Shown: in pieces, positions 1 to 7,005 of the stretch
Layout of the letters: the number at the start of each line of letters is the position of its first letter
How positions within the stretch are numbered: position 1 is the stretch's first letter
Translations under genes and position numbers: made by a program
Notes under the pieces: generated by a model
What the model saw: the letters and a program-made list of their open reading frames with translations, nothing else
The model's database searches: none
What the model was told of the DNA's origin: nothing
Assembly: GCF_003943935.1 (NCBI RefSeq)
Contig: NZ_RJOB01000003.1
Coordinates: 186,001 to 250,000, forward strand
DNA from: Streptococcus mitis
GTDB taxonomy: Bacteria > Bacillota > Bacilli > Lactobacillales > Streptococcaceae
Length of the DNA: 64,000 nt
Reading direction: 5' to 3'

Positions 1-727
1 TTGGATAAAAGACCAGTGAAAAACCTAAAGCCACTGCAATAAACTGATAAAATCCATGTGCAAAACGTCTATGCCCAAGGTTAAAGACCAACAAGCCTAA
101 ACTCACTACAGCAATAAACAGGAGCGATGCCAAGGGAGCAAAGAAAAATCCGCCCGCCAAAGCCAGCCCAATCCGTACAAATCCCTTATCATGGCTTGGA
201 TTGCTTAGGTAAGACGCAACTAAACTAAAGGCCGCGAACAAGAAAGGAAGCGCTAAAAGAGTCGCATAACCTCCACCAAAAGCAAGACCTGTAACTAGCA
301 TGTAAAAAATAGTCACCAGTTGTCCAGCTTGGTCTCCTTGCTCTGTCAAGGTGTCCGCCGATCGAAAGAGGAAAAATCCTCCTGCTACCAAGGCTAACCA
401 CTCAAAAATGGCAAAGAAAAATCCGCCCTGAGTCACGTAAATCAGCAAATAATAAAGCAAACCTTGACTTCCATAATAGTCGCTGTAAATCTTCCCTGTC
501 TGATGAAGGGCCCAACCTGCATAAAAATCCTGCACTTCCTGTGCACTCATTAAATCGAGTAATAGCGGTACTCCTAGAGTTATCCCCGTTACAAGCGTAC
601 TCCATAGTAAAATTTTCACCAAAGGAAGACGACTTGATTCACGATGATGCGATTCTTGTTCGATTTGGTATTCTAGAGGTTCACGATTCTCCTGATGAAC
701 TTCTTCTACTCTACCATACACACTCAT
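1..727 (-). CDS. Ccs4-like polytopic membrane protein (C-terminus cut by window edge)
   Basis: The start is the ATG at 727-725 (MSVYGRVEEV), with a GGAGAA ribosome binding site just upstream; the frame stays open to base 1. About 40 charged, soluble residues are followed by a membrane segment (KILLWSTLVTGITLGVPLLL), a loop with DFYAGWALHQTGKIYSDYYG, and several more hydrophobic segments. The acidic/aromatic loop after the first helix recalls multi-pass glycosyltransferase-like membrane proteins, but I cannot name an activity. Position after cls and behind a com-box fits the pneumococcal gene annotated as competence-induced Ccs4; that name is from memory. It lies 36 bases downstream of a 47-codon ORF and is probably co-transcribed with it. 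Confidence 0.75.
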   Translation of the reverse strand, partial: MSVYGRVEEVHQENREPLEYQIEQESHHRESSRLPLVKILLWSTLVTGITLGVPLLLDLMSAQEVQDFYAGWALHQTGKIYSDYYGSQGLLYYLLIYVTQGGFFFAIFEWLALVAGGFFLFRSADTLTEQGDQAGQLVTIFYMLVTGLAFGGGYATLLALPFLFAAFSLVASYLSNPSHDKGFVRIGLALAGGFFFAPLASLLFIAVVSLGLLVFNLGHRRFAHGFYQFIAVALGFSLVFYP

Positions 728-763
728 ATCGTTTCTCCTATTTAATTTATCTGTCTTAGTATA

Positions 764-907
764 TCAAAAAGTCCTAGGATTGTCAGCTGGCGATGGGTGT
801 TTGAGTGATTTTTTGCATAGTTTCACAAAGGTTTCAATTTCTCGAAATCGGTGTAAATGTGTCTGTTTAAATGTCATGATATAGTTCAATTCTTTCTGGG
901 TCATCAT
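764..907 (-). CDS. Small 47-aa protein behind a com-box
   Basis: An ATG at 907 follows a strong AGGAGGAGA ribosome binding site (908-917); the frame runs 47 codons to TGA at 764-766. The product begins MMTQKELNYIMTFKQ and is small, basic and His/Lys rich (THLHRFREIETFVKLCKKSL), with one Cys and no signal peptide or membrane helix. An exact com-box lies 20 bases upstream, and the Ccs4-like gene follows 36 bases downstream without a terminator, so it is likely the first gene of a late-competence transcript. I recognise no domain. The alternative is an untranslated leader, but the ribosome binding site argues for translation. Confidence 0.65.
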   Translation of the reverse strand: MMTQKELNYIMTFKQTHLHRFREIETFVKLCKKSLKHPSPADNPRTF

Positions 908-926
908 CTCTCCTCCTGCATCTTCT

Positions 927-934
927 TATTCGTA
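927..934 (-). promoter_or_regulatory. com-box (cin-box), ComX/SigX promoter
   Basis: On the minus strand the sequence is TTTTACGAATAAG, containing an exact TACGAATA. This octamer is the core of the promoter recognised by the alternative sigma factor ComX (SigX) in competent streptococci. It lies 20 bases upstream of the ATG of the 47-codon ORF, leaving room for a start site near 920 and the ribosome binding site. It sits directly after the cls terminator, so the two transcription units are cleanly separated. Confidence 0.8.
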
Positions 935-940
935 AAAGAC

Positions 941-975
941 AAGAAAAATAGGACTGGTTTGTGTCCTCAGTCCTA
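941..975 (-). terminator. Rho-independent terminator of cls
   Basis: Minus strand: TAGGACTG pairs with CAGTCCTA (949-956 with 968-975), followed by TATTTTTCTT. It ends the cls transcript just before the competence promoter. Confidence 0.8.
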
Positions 976-981
976 GATTTC

Positions 982-2514
982 TTATAAGATAGGGGCGAAT
1001 AACTGGGCGATTTCTTTTACAAGCTTTTGATACCAGCTATTTTTTATCGTATGAGGGAAAATTTCTTGCGATGCTGAAAAAATCTCTTGAAAATCTTTTT
1101 GAATCTCTGTGATTGATGCCGTTTTATATAGCAAGACTGCATTTTCATAGTGGTGAAGCAAACTTCTGTAATCTAAGTTAATGGTTCCAACTGCAGCAAA
1201 GTCCTTATCCACTAAGATTTGTTTACTGTGGATAAAGCCTGGACTATACTCAAAAATCCTTACTCCTGCTGACAACAAATCCGGATAGGCCCCTCTTGTG
1301 ATGAGTTGGATTAATTTCTTATCTGGAATAAAAGGGGTCACAATGCGGACATCAACACCCCTCATGGCCGCATTTTTAATACTCTCTGTTAAGTCATAGT
1401 CAATAATCAAATAGGGCGTTGTAATATAGACTGAATCAGTGGCCTGATTAATCAAACTTTGATAGACTTTTTTCCCTACCTGGGTACGGAAGATGGGCTT
1501 GGGTCCACTACCGTAAGGAATGCAGAGCCCTTGGCCAGAACAAGGCTGATTTTCCAAGTGATACTGATCAAAATCACTGATTTCCCCACGATTGATATAC
1601 CAAGTCATCAAAAAGAGACGGGTGAGAGCCTTGACACCAGGGCCATCTAAGCGAATCCCACTGTCCTTCCAATAGCCAAAGCGTTCTACATGATTGATGT
1701 ACTCATCGGCTAAGTTAATGCCTCCTGTATAGGCTACCTGACCATCTATGACAAGGATTTTCCGATGGTCCCGATTGTTGTAAGCCACCGTCAAACGAGG
1801 AATCACCTTGTTAAATTTATGGGCTTCAATTCCTCGACTACGAAGCTGAATAGTATAATCTCCAGGTAAAGTCGCCATACAGCCGATATCATCATAGAGC
1901 ATCTTGACCTCTACACCCTGAGCTGCCTTGTGCTCTAGTATGTCTAGTATGCTATTCCACATCAGACCTTCTTCGACAATATAGTACTCTAGAAAGATAA
2001 ATTTCTCAGCTTTCTTGAGGTCTTCCAACATATATTGCCACATACTTTCACCCGAAGAAAAGAATTGTGAGTCTGTTCGATTATAGACGTCGGCATTGCT
2101 ATCCATACTTAACAAAGATTTGATAACTCCGTAAGCCGCCTTATCCTCTTCCTTCAATTTCTGGCGGAGAGCTTTGCTATTATCCTCCCGAAAATGCATA
2201 GAACCAAGTTTGTCCAACTGCTTGATTTCTTTTTTGGACAATCGCCTTTCACCAAACATCAGATAGAGCAAAGGGCCAATGACAGGAACAAAAGTTACCA
2301 CTAACCACATCACTTTGCTTTCAGGCGCCATGGAGCGATTGACAATAGCGACAATGGTCGCCATACTCATAAAGATTAAGAGAATAACCCATAGAATAGG
2401 GGCCATCCGCCCTAAATAAAGAAAGAGACCAAAAACAAGACACAGTTCAAGTAGCATAATCGAAAGACTAAAGCCATACTTGGACATTAATAATTGAAAT
2501 TTTCTATATTTCAT
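982..2514 (-). CDS. cls: Cardiolipin synthase
   Basis: 510-residue membrane enzyme of the phospholipase D superfamily that condenses two phosphatidylglycerols into cardiolipin. Two hydrophobic helices occupy roughly residues 12-60, followed by the FVPVIGPLLYLMFGERR segment typical of bacterial Cls. There are two HKD motifs: HRKILVID with GGIN near residue 250, and HSKQILVDKDFAAVGTINLD near residue 430. Length and architecture are complete. It is transcribed alone; a terminator follows immediately and the upstream lipoprotein gene is separated by about 140 bases. Confidence 0.95.
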   Translation of the reverse strand: MKYRKFQLLMSKYGFSLSIMLLELCLVFGLFLYLGRMAPILWVILLIFMSMATIVAIVNRSMAPESKVMWLVVTFVPVIGPLLYLMFGERRLSKKEIKQLDKLGSMHFREDNSKALRQKLKEEDKAAYGVIKSLLSMDSNADVYNRTDSQFFSSGESMWQYMLEDLKKAEKFIFLEYYIVEEGLMWNSILDILEHKAAQGVEVKMLYDDIGCMATLPGDYTIQLRSRGIEAHKFNKVIPRLTVAYNNRDHRKILVIDGQVAYTGGINLADEYINHVERFGYWKDSGIRLDGPGVKALTRLFLMTWYINRGEISDFDQYHLENQPCSGQGLCIPYGSGPKPIFRTQVGKKVYQSLINQATDSVYITTPYLIIDYDLTESIKNAAMRGVDVRIVTPFIPDKKLIQLITRGAYPDLLSAGVRIFEYSPGFIHSKQILVDKDFAAVGTINLDYRSLLHHYENAVLLYKTASITEIQKDFQEIFSASQEIFPHTIKNSWYQKLVKEIAQLFAPIL

Positions 2515-2653
2515 ATCCCCTCCTTGATAGTTTGAATGCTAAAAACAGGTAATTGATACTAGTATAACTCAGGTATTCGACAGAAGGCAAGTATTTATGA
2601 TTATTTTTCTGAGTAATCATAAAAGAGACCGAAAAATCCAGTCTCCTTCTAGT

Positions 2654-3091
2654 CTATTTTGATAAAACGATGCGATCAGACGCTTCTCTATCCATATCGT
2701 CGATAATCATCTGACTTCCATTGATTGCATAAATCTTGACATCATCCCCAATAATCATGCGTTGATTAGCGGCATCAAAGCTGACCTGCTTGATTTCTTG
2801 TTCCCCGTCAGTTTCTACCTGAGTCCAGGTACCAGTTGTTCCAGTCACCACTAAAGTGATACGGTCTCCTTCGTCCTGACCGGTATAAGTTCCATCAATA
2901 TTGGTTGGTTGAGCCTCAGGCGCATTTTGTGAAGAACTTGTTGCTGCCTGGTTGCTATTTTCTGTAGAAGATGAAGCAGCAGGTTGTGATTGCTGAGTTT
3001 GTTGTGTTTGCGGTTGAGCTGCTGGTTGTTGAACCTGTTGAACTCTTTGTGAACAAGCTACTAAGAGACTAAGACTTGCTAGAGAGGTCAA
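2654..3091 (-). CDS. Putative lipoprotein with damaged start (missing signal n-region)
   Basis: The body is a small secreted lipoprotein: a hydrophobic stretch ending in the lipobox LVAC, a Gln/Ser/Pro-rich linker, and a C-terminal beta-rich domain (DGTYTGQDEGDRITLVVTG...). The only usable start in frame is TTG at 3091-3089, inside the folC stop (TTGA overlap). Started there, the signal has no positively charged residue before the hydrophobic core, and no ribosome binding site is visible. Upstream in frame are only AAA, GAT, GCA and then a TGA. Homologous lipoproteins normally begin MKK. This suggests a small deletion fused the folC end to this gene. Translation might persist by termination-reinitiation. 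Confidence 0.6.
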   Translation of the reverse strand: MTSLASLSLLVACSQRVQQVQQPAAQPQTQQTQQSQPAASSSTENSNQAATSSSQNAPEAQPTNIDGTYTGQDEGDRITLVVTGTTGTWTQVETDGEQEIKQVSFDAANQRMIIGDDVKIYAINGSQMIIDDMDREASDRIVLSK

Positions 3092-4344
3092 TTTATCTGC
3101 TCATGCTCCAGTATGTGGCTCCGTACTTCTGAGATAAAATAGAGAGACCCTGTAATGAATAACAAATCCTGAGCATCTGCTCTTTCTTCAAAATCGCTGA
3201 TAAATTCTCGGTAAGAGGGAATTACATGGTAACCTGTTACATCTGTCTCATCCAGAGAACCTTGATAGTCAAAGCCGGTCACCTTGAGTTCCACCTGAGG
3301 CAAATTCTCAGTCAGATAACCTAACATCCCTTGATAATCCTTACGTTTCAAGGCTCCAAAGAGGATTTGAGATCGATAGCCTTCCTGCTCTTTTTCTCTG
3401 ACAAACTCCACCAGGCGAGTCAAGGCAGGGAGGTTATGAGCACCATCCAAATAAATCTGTGGGCGAATACGCTCCAAGCGACCAGCCCAATGGGTCTTCT
3501 CCAAAGCCTGTCTTACAGCCTGTTCATCAACAACTTCCTTTCCTTCCCTCATAAAAAGAAGAAACGTTTGCAACGCCAAGGCCGCATTCTCCTGCTGATA
3601 AGCTCCTTCTAAACCTATTTTCAACTGTGACAGGTTAGCCAAAGAGCTTGAAAAATCCCCATTCAGCATTGAAAAATCCTGACCTGCCTGATAAAGGTCA
3701 ACAGCTAAAGAGTCTGCTTTTTTCTGACAAACAAGCCTAGCTTCTGAAGACAACTTAGCAATCACTGCCTTTTTACCATCCTTAAAAATACCAGCTTTCT
3801 GCTCTGCAATTGCTGCTATACTATCACCCAAGGTCTCCTGATGATCAAGTCCGATGGAGGTGATGACAGCAAGCTCTCCAGTTACCACATTGGTTGTGTC
3901 AAGTAAGCCACCAATTCCCACTTCTAGTAAAAGCAAATCCACCTCTTGCTCCCTAAAATAAAGAAAAGCAATCAAGGTCAGCAGCTCAAAAAAAGACAAC
4001 TGGTCATGAGTTTGCAGAAGAATTTTTTCCATCTCCTTGACCTGCTCAGCCAAACGGATGAAGTCTGTGTCTGCTATAGATTGCCCATTAATGCAAATTC
4101 GGTCATTGATGGATACGATATGAGGAGAGGTAAAGGTCGCGACTTTTTTACCATGCCCCATAAATAACTCCCTCATAAAAGCAATGGTAGATCCTTTCCC
4201 ATTAGTCCCTGTTACGTGGATAATAGGGTAAGACTGCTCAGGATTTCCTAACAAATCCACCGCTTGCTGCATTCGGCCCAAACCTGATCGAAAATTCAAA
4301 CCAATCCGACTATGGAGCCATTCTTCTACTTCAAACATATACAT
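3088..4344 (-). CDS. folC: Folylpolyglutamate synthase / dihydrofolate synthase
   Basis: 418-residue Mur-ligase-family enzyme that adds glutamate to dihydropteroate and folates using ATP. The P-loop HVTGTNGKGSTIAFMREL is near residues 43-60, the DLLLLEVGIGGLLDTTNVV metal/ATP segment near 135-155, SIGLDHQETLG after it, and the C-terminal domain carries LDGAHNLPAL near 300. Length is normal. The ATG at 4344 is preceded by AGGAGATGTAT. The stop overlaps the TTG of the downstream lipoprotein gene. Upstream lie a terminator and a hairpin array, so it is not simply read through from yrzB. Confidence 0.95.
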   Translation of the reverse strand: MYMFEVEEWLHSRIGLNFRSGLGRMQQAVDLLGNPEQSYPIIHVTGTNGKGSTIAFMRELFMGHGKKVATFTSPHIVSINDRICINGQSIADTDFIRLAEQVKEMEKILLQTHDQLSFFELLTLIAFLYFREQEVDLLLLEVGIGGLLDTTNVVTGELAVITSIGLDHQETLGDSIAAIAEQKAGIFKDGKKAVIAKLSSEARLVCQKKADSLAVDLYQAGQDFSMLNGDFSSSLANLSQLKIGLEGAYQQENAALALQTFLLFMREGKEVVDEQAVRQALEKTHWAGRLERIRPQIYLDGAHNLPALTRLVEFVREKEQEGYRSQILFGALKRKDYQGMLGYLTENLPQVELKVTGFDYQGSLDETDVTGYHVIPSYREFISDFEERADAQDLLFITGSLYFISEVRSHILEHEQIN

Positions 4345-4393
4345 CTCCTTGACAAAAGTCTAATCAATTATCTAGTAAAATTCCGTAGATAAC

Positions 4394-4426
4394 AAAAAAT
4401 GAGGTCAGGATTTTCGTCCCGACCTC
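4394..4426 (-). terminator. Rho-independent terminator after the hairpin array
   Basis: Minus strand: GAGGTC-GGGA paired with TCC-TGACCTC around 4401-4426, followed by ATTTTTTG. It is the last and most canonical hairpin downstream of yrzB and would end the ireB-ruvX-yrzB transcript. Confidence 0.8.
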
Positions 4427-4469
4427 TTACCTGGTTAGCTAATCACTAGCAACTATGAATATTAACTTG

Positions 4470-4748
4470 GGCTAAAAACGTCCACTGGATGTTCCAACTC
4501 TTCCAATTTCTAGAAGTTGGAGTGATACAGTCTCCCAGACTTACTTACGGTCTTTATTTTTAGCGTAAGGCTAAAAACGTCCCCCGGACTTACCAGTTCT
4601 CTCTTATTTAAAGGAACTGGGGTAAAAATGTTCACTGGATATGCCTGCGTTTCTATTTTCTAGCGCAGGGCTAAACACGTCCACTGGACGTTCCAACTCT
4701 TCCCAATTTCTGGGAGTTGGGGTGATACAGTCTCCCAGACTGTATCAC
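4470..4748 (-). repeat. Tandem array of five ~50-bp hairpin modules
   Basis: This fills the gene-free stretch between yrzB and folC. Each module has a long stem and a short linker stem. Long stems start at 4494, 4544, 4593, 4644 and 4693 (spacing 49-51). Their arm sequences differ (CCAACT/AGTTGG, CTTACG/CGTAAG, CCAGTTC/GAACTGG, CCTGCG/CGCAGG, CCAACTC/GAGTTGG) but each pairs perfectly. Linkers read ACGTCCAGTGGACGTTTTTAGCC or variants on the minus strand, i.e. a short hairpin plus T-run. The array begins with a perfect 12-bp stem (4722-4733 with 4737-4748) that includes the yrzB stop codon. Terminator-like repeats called SPRITE are known in pneumococcus; identity with them is not established here. 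Confidence 0.75.
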
Positions 4749-5050
4749 TCCTCCATAAAACTGTTGAAGACTTCTTCAATCATGTTCCATTCGTCTTCTG
4801 AGTCTTCTGGGATTGGTTGCAATTCGCCTTCTGTTCCATCTTCGTTTTCGATGAATGAGTAAGCTTGGATTTCAACTTGTCCGTCTTCGTCTTCTTCTGC
4901 GTTAACTGGTACTAGAAGAACATAGTTTTTGCCAAATTCTTCTTTTCCGTCAATCGTCAAAAGGATTTCAAACAAGGTTTCATTTCCTTGCTCATCTACT
5001 AGTGTAATTAATTCACGTTCTTCGTGGTCGTGGTTATGATCGTGTGACAT
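4745..5050 (-). CDS. DUF1292 family protein (YrzB)
   Basis: 101-residue acidic soluble protein. It opens [14 protein letters not shown], a His-rich stretch that could bind metal (inference), followed by the DUF1292 core [19 protein letters not shown] and YVLLVPV. Family members always travel with ireB and ruvX, as here (15 bases after ruvX); the biochemical role is unknown. Its stop codon lies inside a perfect 12-bp hairpin that opens the downstream repeat array. Confidence 0.9.
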   Translation of the reverse strand: MSHDHNHDHEERELITLVDEQGNETLFEILLTIDGKEEFGKNYVLLVPVNAEEDEDGQVEIQAYSFIENEDGTEGELQPIPEDSEDEWNMIEEVFNSFMEE

Positions 5051-5065
5051 AGCCTCTCCTTTATA

Positions 5066-5485
5066 TTAAAATTTTCTATCTAAATAATTTTGTAAAATCA
5101 GCTGAGCTGCTAACTTATCAATGACTTTCTTACGCTTATTGCGACTGATATCTGCTTGCTCAATCAACATGCGCTCAGCAGCCACTGTTGTCAAGCGTTC
5201 ATCCTGATAGTCTACTGGTAAACCAAAAAGCTCTTCTAGCTTTGCTCCGTATGCTTGACTAGCTTCCACGCGCGGTCCGCTTGTATTGTTCATGTTTTTA
5301 GGCAAGCCCACTACAAATCGTTCCACCTTGTAAGTATCAACCAACTCCTTAACGCGGTCAAAACCAAATTGGCCTTGCTCCTCATTGATTTGGATGATCT
5401 CAAGTCCTTGAGCTGTAAAACCGAGCGGATCGCTAATGGCCACCCCTACCGTTTTTGAACCAACATCCAATCCCATAATTCTCAT
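5066..5485 (-). CDS. ruvX: Putative pre-16S rRNA nuclease RuvX/YqgF
   Basis: 139-residue RNase H-like protein of the YqgF family, implicated in 5' end maturation of 16S rRNA. The N-terminal [22 protein letters not shown] carries the first catalytic Asp, [13 protein letters not shown] the central strand and [15 protein letters not shown] the conserved DERLTT motif. Length is normal. It lies 3 bases after ireB and 15 before yrzB, so the three form one operon. Confidence 0.95.
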   Translation of the reverse strand: MRIMGLDVGSKTVGVAISDPLGFTAQGLEIIQINEEQGQFGFDRVKELVDTYKVERFVVGLPKNMNNTSGPRVEASQAYGAKLEELFGLPVDYQDERLTTVAAERMLIEQADISRNKRKKVIDKLAAQLILQNYLDRKF

Positions 5486-5488
5486 AGG

Positions 5489-5755
5489 TTATAGATCGAC
5501 TCCTTGTCCTTTAAGGTAGTAGCGGACCAATTCCTCAACGATTTCATCACGCTCATATTTACGGATTTGATTTCGTGCATTATTATAACGAGGAACGTAG
5601 GCAGGGTCTCCACTCAATACGTAACCTACGATTTGGTTAATTGGGTTGTAGCCCTTATCGTTCAACGAAGCATAGACATCAGTCAAAGTTTCGCTAATTT
5701 CTTTTTTATTGGAATCGTCCAATTTAAAACGTACTGTTTCTTCAGTAAATCCCAT
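5489..5755 (-). CDS. ireB: IreB family regulatory phosphoprotein (UPF0297)
   Basis: 88-residue protein starting [17 protein letters not shown] with the family signature [41 protein letters not shown] (given in part). IreB homologues are Thr-phosphorylated substrates of PASTA-domain Ser/Thr kinases and affect cephalosporin tolerance in enterococci; the role in streptococci is inferred. Ribosome binding site AAAGAGGGTGTTAG precedes the ATG. It is the first gene of the ireB-ruvX-yrzB operon. Confidence 0.93.
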
Positions 5756-5841
5756 TCTAACACCCTCTTTCCTTAGAATAGTACCATTATAGCATAATTC
5801 CTTACCTTCTACAATTCAGGCAGTCTATTTATTTGGATTTT

Positions 5842-6411
5842 CTATTGTTCTGTCGCACCATTTGCCAATCTGTCTGAAATATACTTGCTTGGTTCATTCT
5901 TCAGGAGATTTTCTAAACCAATGTTCTTCAAATATTCTAACTGAGAAGCCTTCTTGACATCCAAAACTTGAAAATCAAAACTAGTCGTTGTTTGAAGTTC
6001 GGTTGCACTCAATAGTTTAGTTTCAAGCTTAAATCCTGCTAATTTACGAGCTTCTATGATAGCCTCATCCTTCTCCTCTGCCTCCAGAAGAGCTTTTTGA
6101 GTTTCTTCCACTCCGTGTTGGTCAATATAGGTCTTCAACTCATCTGAGACTGGACGCTTTTGTTGAATGGTTAAGTTCAAAAAAGTCTTGTCTTTATAAG
6201 TAATGGTTTGAGTTTGCTGGCTACCATCATCTGACTTGGGCAAGACCAAAGTCTTGGTCACAACTGTATTCTTCTCGGCATTTTCAATAACTGGCAACGC
6301 CGACTGAAGCGTATCCTTTTCTGTTTTTGTAGCTGTTCCAGTTTCTTTTTTCTGTCCGCAACCAACCAGGACAAAAAGGAAAGCTAGGCTAACAAGAACT
6401 ATTTTTTTCAT
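5842..6411 (-). CDS. DUF1307 (YehR-like) lipoprotein
   Basis: 189 residues. An N-terminal lipoprotein signal MKKIVLVSLAFLFVLVGCGQ places the lipidated Cys at about 18. A polar linker follows, then a domain with TITYKDKTFLNLTIQQKRPVS and many Glu/Lys residues. The pattern matches the DUF1307/YehR group of surface lipoproteins, whose function is unknown. It is flanked upstream by a terminator after spxA, so it probably has its own promoter. Confidence 0.8.
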   Translation of the reverse strand: MKKIVLVSLAFLFVLVGCGQKKETGTATKTEKDTLQSALPVIENAEKNTVVTKTLVLPKSDDGSQQTQTITYKDKTFLNLTIQQKRPVSDELKTYIDQHGVEETQKALLEAEEKDEAIIEARKLAGFKLETKLLSATELQTTTSFDFQVLDVKKASQLEYLKNIGLENLLKNEPSKYISDRLANGATEQ

Positions 6412-6436
6412 TTCTTTCTTCTTTCTTTTTGAAATT

Positions 6437-6464
6437 AAAATAAGACTGGGAGTTGCTCCCAGCC
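6437..6464 (-). terminator. Rho-independent terminator of spxA
   Basis: Minus strand: CTGGGAG-CAA-CTCCCAG (6446-6462) followed by TCTTATTTTAATTT. It begins 10 bases after the spxA stop. Confidence 0.85.
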
Positions 6465-6471
6465 TTGATGT

Positions 6472-6870
6472 TTATAGAGCTGCACGCAAACGTGCTTCTG
6501 CATTTTCTACATTACGGACAGAGCGTGGTAGGAAGGCACGAATATCGTCTTCCTTGTAGCCAACTTGCAGACGTTTTTCATCCACAAGAATTGGGCTCTT
6601 TAAAATTCTCGGTGTTTCCATAATCAGATTGAGGACTTCGTTGACACTCAAATCTTCAATATCCACTCCAAGGGCTTTGGCATAGCGATTTTTAGATGAA
6701 ACGATGCTGGCTATTCCGTTATCTGTTTTAGTTAGAATATCCAGTAATTCTTCTCTCGTAATTCCTTCTTTACCAAGGTTTTGTTCTTTATAACTTAACT
6801 GGTGGGCATTGAGCCAGGTTTTTGCTTTTTTACAGCTAGTACAACTTGAGACTGTATAAATTTTAATCAT
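6472..6870 (-). CDS. spxA: Spx/ArsC-family global regulator SpxA
   Basis: 132-residue thioredoxin-fold transcriptional regulator that binds the RNA polymerase alpha C-terminal domain and controls oxidative stress genes. The redox switch CTSC is at residues 10-13 (MIKIYTVSSCTSCKKAK). The conserved segment TPRILKSPILVDEKRLQVGY is near residues 85-105. Full length for the family. Streptococci usually carry two Spx proteins; I cannot say which one this is. It is monocistronic, with a terminator directly behind it. Confidence 0.92.
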   Translation of the reverse strand: MIKIYTVSSCTSCKKAKTWLNAHQLSYKEQNLGKEGITREELLDILTKTDNGIASIVSSKNRYAKALGVDIEDLSVNEVLNLIMETPRILKSPILVDEKRLQVGYKEDDIRAFLPRSVRNVENAEARLRAAL

Positions 6871-7005
6871 GTACCTACCCCTTTCGCTACATGTTACTAT
6901 CAGTTTAGTCTATTATACCATAAAAAACATCCGACTTGCGACCTATTTTTAAATTTTTTTGACTTTTTTCGTCATTTTCGTACTTTTTTCTTGACAAAAT
7001 GAAAT

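Noticed and set aside
541-759. 72-codon plus-strand frame opposite the Ccs4-like gene
   Set aside because: Antisense shadow of a real gene; no ribosome binding site and no family pattern.
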